Shown piece by piece: positions 6,975 through 8,607 of a stretch of 8,607 nt of DNA. A program made the position numbers and the translations under genes. Numbering within the stretch: the first letter of the stretch is position 1; each line of letters begins with the position of its first letter. The notes beneath the pieces were generated by a model. The model searched no databases. It had not been told where the DNA came from and was given only the letters and a program-made list of their open reading frames with translations. Source of the DNA: Candidatus Omnitrophota bacterium (GTDB taxonomy: Bacteria; Omnitrophota; Koll11; Pluralincolimonadales; Pluralincolimonadaceae); assembly GCA_022709465.1 (NCBI GenBank), contig JAKLIT010000053.1:1-8607 (forward strand), read 5' to 3'.

Positions 6975-7637
6975 TTATACTATTACTCCGTCCCTTATGT
7001 GCACGACCCTGCGGGCCTCTTCGGCTATGCCGGCGTCGTGTGTCACTATTACCATTGTCATTTTACGCTTTTTATTCAATTCCCACAACAACTCAATTAT
7101 ATTCCTGCCTGTATCGGAATCGAGGTTTCCGGTCGGCTCATCGCAGAGCAAAACCTCCGGCTCGTTGACCAGCGCGCGCGCTATCGCGACCCTCTGCTGT
7201 TCGCCCCCGGAAAGCTGCCCCGGCTTGTGGCGCACACGGTCTGTGAGACCGACGGCGGCGATAAGCTCCTCCGCCGCGCTCCGCGCCTTACCGCGCGCTT
7301 TCCCCGCCATGAGCGCCGGCAGCATGACGTTCTCAACCGCATCGAATTCCGGCAGCAGGTGGTAGAACTGGAAGACGAAACCTATCTTTTCGTTCCTGAT
7401 CTTCGCGCGTTCGCTGTCGGAGAGCGAAAATATCTCCCTGCCGCCGAAGAAGACCTTTCCCGCCGTCGGCGTATCGAGCCCGCCGAGCAGGTGCAACAGC
7501 GTGCTCTTTCCTGCGCCCGAAGGCCCGAGCAACGCGATGACCTCGCCTTTGCCGGCCTTTAGGTCGACGCCTTTCAGGACCTCGAGCTGCCTCGTCCCGT
7601 TGCGGTATACCTTGCGAAGGCCTTTCGCTTCTATCAT
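6975..7637 (-). CDS. lolD: Lipoprotein-releasing ABC transporter ATPase LolD
   Basis: LolD is the cytoplasmic ATPase that powers LolC/E-type permeases to extract lipoproteins from the inner membrane and hand them to LolA. I choose the start MIEAKGLRKVY (220 aa) rather than the ATG at 7646: GAGG in the end of the permease gene is 10 nt from this ATG and only 1 nt from the earlier one. In numbering from the 7646 ATG, motifs are Walker A GPSGAGKST (41-49), Q-loop Q93 in FVFQFYHLLPEF, signature LSGGEQQR (145-152), Walker B VLLCDEPTGNLD (165-176; E170 catalytic) and H-loop H203 in VTHD. FQFYHLLPEF and DEPTGNLD are typical of the LolD/MacB/FtsE branch. The preceding gene is a LolC/E permease, which favours LolD over MacB or FtsE. 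The gene ends with two TAA codons in tandem. Confidence 0.9.
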   Translation of the reverse strand: MIEAKGLRKVYRNGTRQLEVLKGVDLKAGKGEVIALLGPSGAGKSTLLHLLGGLDTPTAGKVFFGGREIFSLSDSERAKIRNEKIGFVFQFYHLLPEFDAVENVMLPALMAGKARGKARSAAEELIAAVGLTDRVRHKPGQLSGGEQQRVAIARALVNEPEVLLCDEPTGNLDSDTGRNIIELLWELNKKRKMTMVIVTHDAGIAEEARRVVHIRDGVIV

Positions 7638-7638
7638 A

Positions 7639-8607
7639 TCATTCATACCTCAGGGCGTCCACGGTATTGAGCCGCGAGGCCTGCCACGCCGGATAGATAC
7701 AGGCCAGGAGGCCCACTGCCAATGCCGCTATGACTATCGCGGCCACATCCCCCGCCTGGATATCCACCGGGAACCTGTCTATGTAATATGTGTCCTTCGG
7801 CAATTTTATGAACTGGTATTTCTCGAGCAAGTAGCCGAGGCCGAGGCCCCCCGCCACGCCGAGCGCGGTGCCCGCGAGCCCTATCATGAAACCCTGCAGC
7901 GTGAATATGGCCATGACCGAAGCGTTAGTCGCGCCGATCGATTTCAGTATGCCGATATCCCTCGTCTTCTCCATGACCACCATTATCAGCGTGCTCGCTA
8001 TGTTCAGGCACGCTACCGCGACAATCAGCGCGAGTATCCAGAACATCGTGACCTTCTCGAGCTTCAGCGCCGCGAACAAGCTCTTGTTCAGGTCTATCCA
8101 GCTCTTGACATAATAAGGGAACCTCAATTGCTTCTGCAATTCCGCCCTCAGAGATTGCGCCCTGTAGGCGTCGCCTATGCGTATCCCGATCCCGCCGACC
8201 TTTCCGTCCGCGCCGAACAACGCCTGCGCGTCTTTCAGGCCGACGAACATGAGGCCCGAATCGTATTCATAATATCCGGAGTTGAATATCCCCGCTACCC
8301 TGAAATCCTTCTCGGAGCCGTCCGCCGGGGAGACGACGCTTACCGTATCGCCTATCTTCAGGCCGAACCTCGAGGCGAATTCGGAACCTACCAGCATCCC
8401 GCCGTTGGCGGCGCCGAGGATCGAGCCAGACCTCAAATAATCCCTGACCTTCGAGACCTTCGATTCCTCTTCGGGCACGATGCCCCGGACCACGACTCCC
8501 TGCATGCTGCCGCTTACCTTCGCGAACGCCTGCCCGTCCAGGAAAGGCGCCGCGGAGATTATCTCGGGGCTCGCGGCCTTTATCTTTTGGATGACCCCTT
8601 CGGGGTC
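7639..8607 (-). CDS. lolC: LolC/LolE-family lipoprotein-releasing permease (5' end cut by window)
   Basis: This is the C-terminal 322 residues of an inner-membrane permease with an FtsX fold, the transmembrane partner of LolD. The frame stays open to base 8607 (first residues DPEGVIQKIKAASPE), so the internal ATG at 8505 is not the start. Residues about 1-180 of the fragment are the periplasmic MacB/LolC core domain (SEFASRFGLKIGD, VAGIFNSGYYEYDSGLMFV). Three membrane helices follow, at about 187-209, 232-259 and 284-305, with the cytoplasmic coupling loop MEKTRDIGILKSIGAT between the first two. The end, YPAWQASRLNTVDALRYE, is the usual FtsX-family C-terminus. The missing N-terminus (roughly 90 residues if the family length near 400-410 holds) should carry the first helix. 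LolC and LolE cannot be told apart here; many non-proteobacterial diderms have a single such permease that acts as a homodimer. The stop lies 1 nt before the chosen lolD start. Confidence 0.9.
   Translation of the reverse strand, partial: DPEGVIQKIKAASPEIISAAPFLDGQAFAKVSGSMQGVVVRGIVPEEESKVSKVRDYLRSGSILGAANGGMLVGSEFASRFGLKIGDTVSVVSPADGSEKDFRVAGIFNSGYYEYDSGLMFVGLKDAQALFGADGKVGGIGIRIGDAYRAQSLRAELQKQLRFPYYVKSWIDLNKSLFAALKLEKVTMFWILALIVAVACLNIASTLIMVVMEKTRDIGILKSIGATNASVMAIFTLQGFMIGLAGTALGVAGGLGLGYLLEKYQFIKLPKDTYYIDRFPVDIQAGDVAAIVIAALAVGLLACIYPAWQASRLNTVDALRYE

Noticed and set aside
6974..7003. Possible internal promoter before the transaminase gene: TATAAT (6979-6974) with TGCACA (7003-6998), 18-nt spacer
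   Set aside because: The -35 match is only 4 of 6, the TATAAT arises from the lolD stop region (GTA-TAA-TAA), and a start about 7 nt downstream would fall inside the Shine-Dalgarno sequence, removing the leader.
7639..8505. Permease gene starting at the internal ATG at 8505
   Set aside because: The frame continues without a stop to the window edge with plausible periplasmic-domain sequence, and a start there would remove the first membrane helix that every LolC/E protein needs.
6975..8607. MacB-type macrolide/toxin exporter in place of LolC/LolD
   Set aside because: MacB fuses ATPase and permease in one chain; here they are separate genes in the Lol arrangement, and no MacA-like or TolC-like gene is present. 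Other FtsX-type exporters cannot be wholly excluded.

Overview
The window is one unbroken stretch of eight genes, all on the minus strand, with no spacer longer than about 14 nt between any two. Reading in the direction of transcription (high to low coordinates) the order is: lolC/E-type permease (5' end outside the window), lolD, a branched-chain-amino-acid transaminase, mcsA, mcsB, clpC, a one-helix AsmA/TamB-like envelope protein, and mlaE (3' end outside the window). I see no RNA gene, mobile element, CRISPR array, terminator or convincing promoter. The window is therefore probably the middle of a long operon. Neighbouring genes overlap (ATGA, TGATG) or lie 1-14 nt apart, and most Shine-Dalgarno (SD) sequences lie inside the last codons of the gene before.

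The organism is a diderm (Gram-negative) bacterium, because it carries Lol lipoprotein export, a TamB/AsmA-like protein and Mla-type lipid transport. It also carries McsA-McsB-ClpC, the protein-arginine phosphorylation and degradation set best known from Firmicutes. The DNA is moderately GC-rich, and ATA (Ile) and AGG (Arg) codons are frequent in every gene. This mix would suit an uncultured lineage such as Omnitrophota or another PVC-type or candidate phylum. That placement is an inference from gene content and style, not a demonstrated identity.

Layout: 8607-7639 and 7637-6975 encode the membrane and ATPase subunits of a LolCDE-like ABC machine that releases lipoproteins from the inner membrane. 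6954-6082 encodes a PLP fold-type IV transaminase. 6082-2098 encodes McsA (zinc-finger activator), McsB (protein arginine kinase) and ClpC (AAA+ unfoldase). The residues that write the phospho-arginine mark (McsB) and read it (ClpC N-domain) both look intact. 2101-305 encodes a mostly beta-strand periplasmic protein anchored by one N-terminal helix and ending in phenylalanine, and 300-1 begins the MlaE phospholipid permease.

The most notable points are the position of the arginine-phosphorylation module in a diderm envelope-biogenesis operon, the absence of the usual ctsR repressor gene (a transaminase gene stands in its place), and the tight coupling of a short TamB-like protein to mlaE. I found no wholly new enzyme system. 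The novelty lies in the combination and in the TamB-like/MlaE pair.
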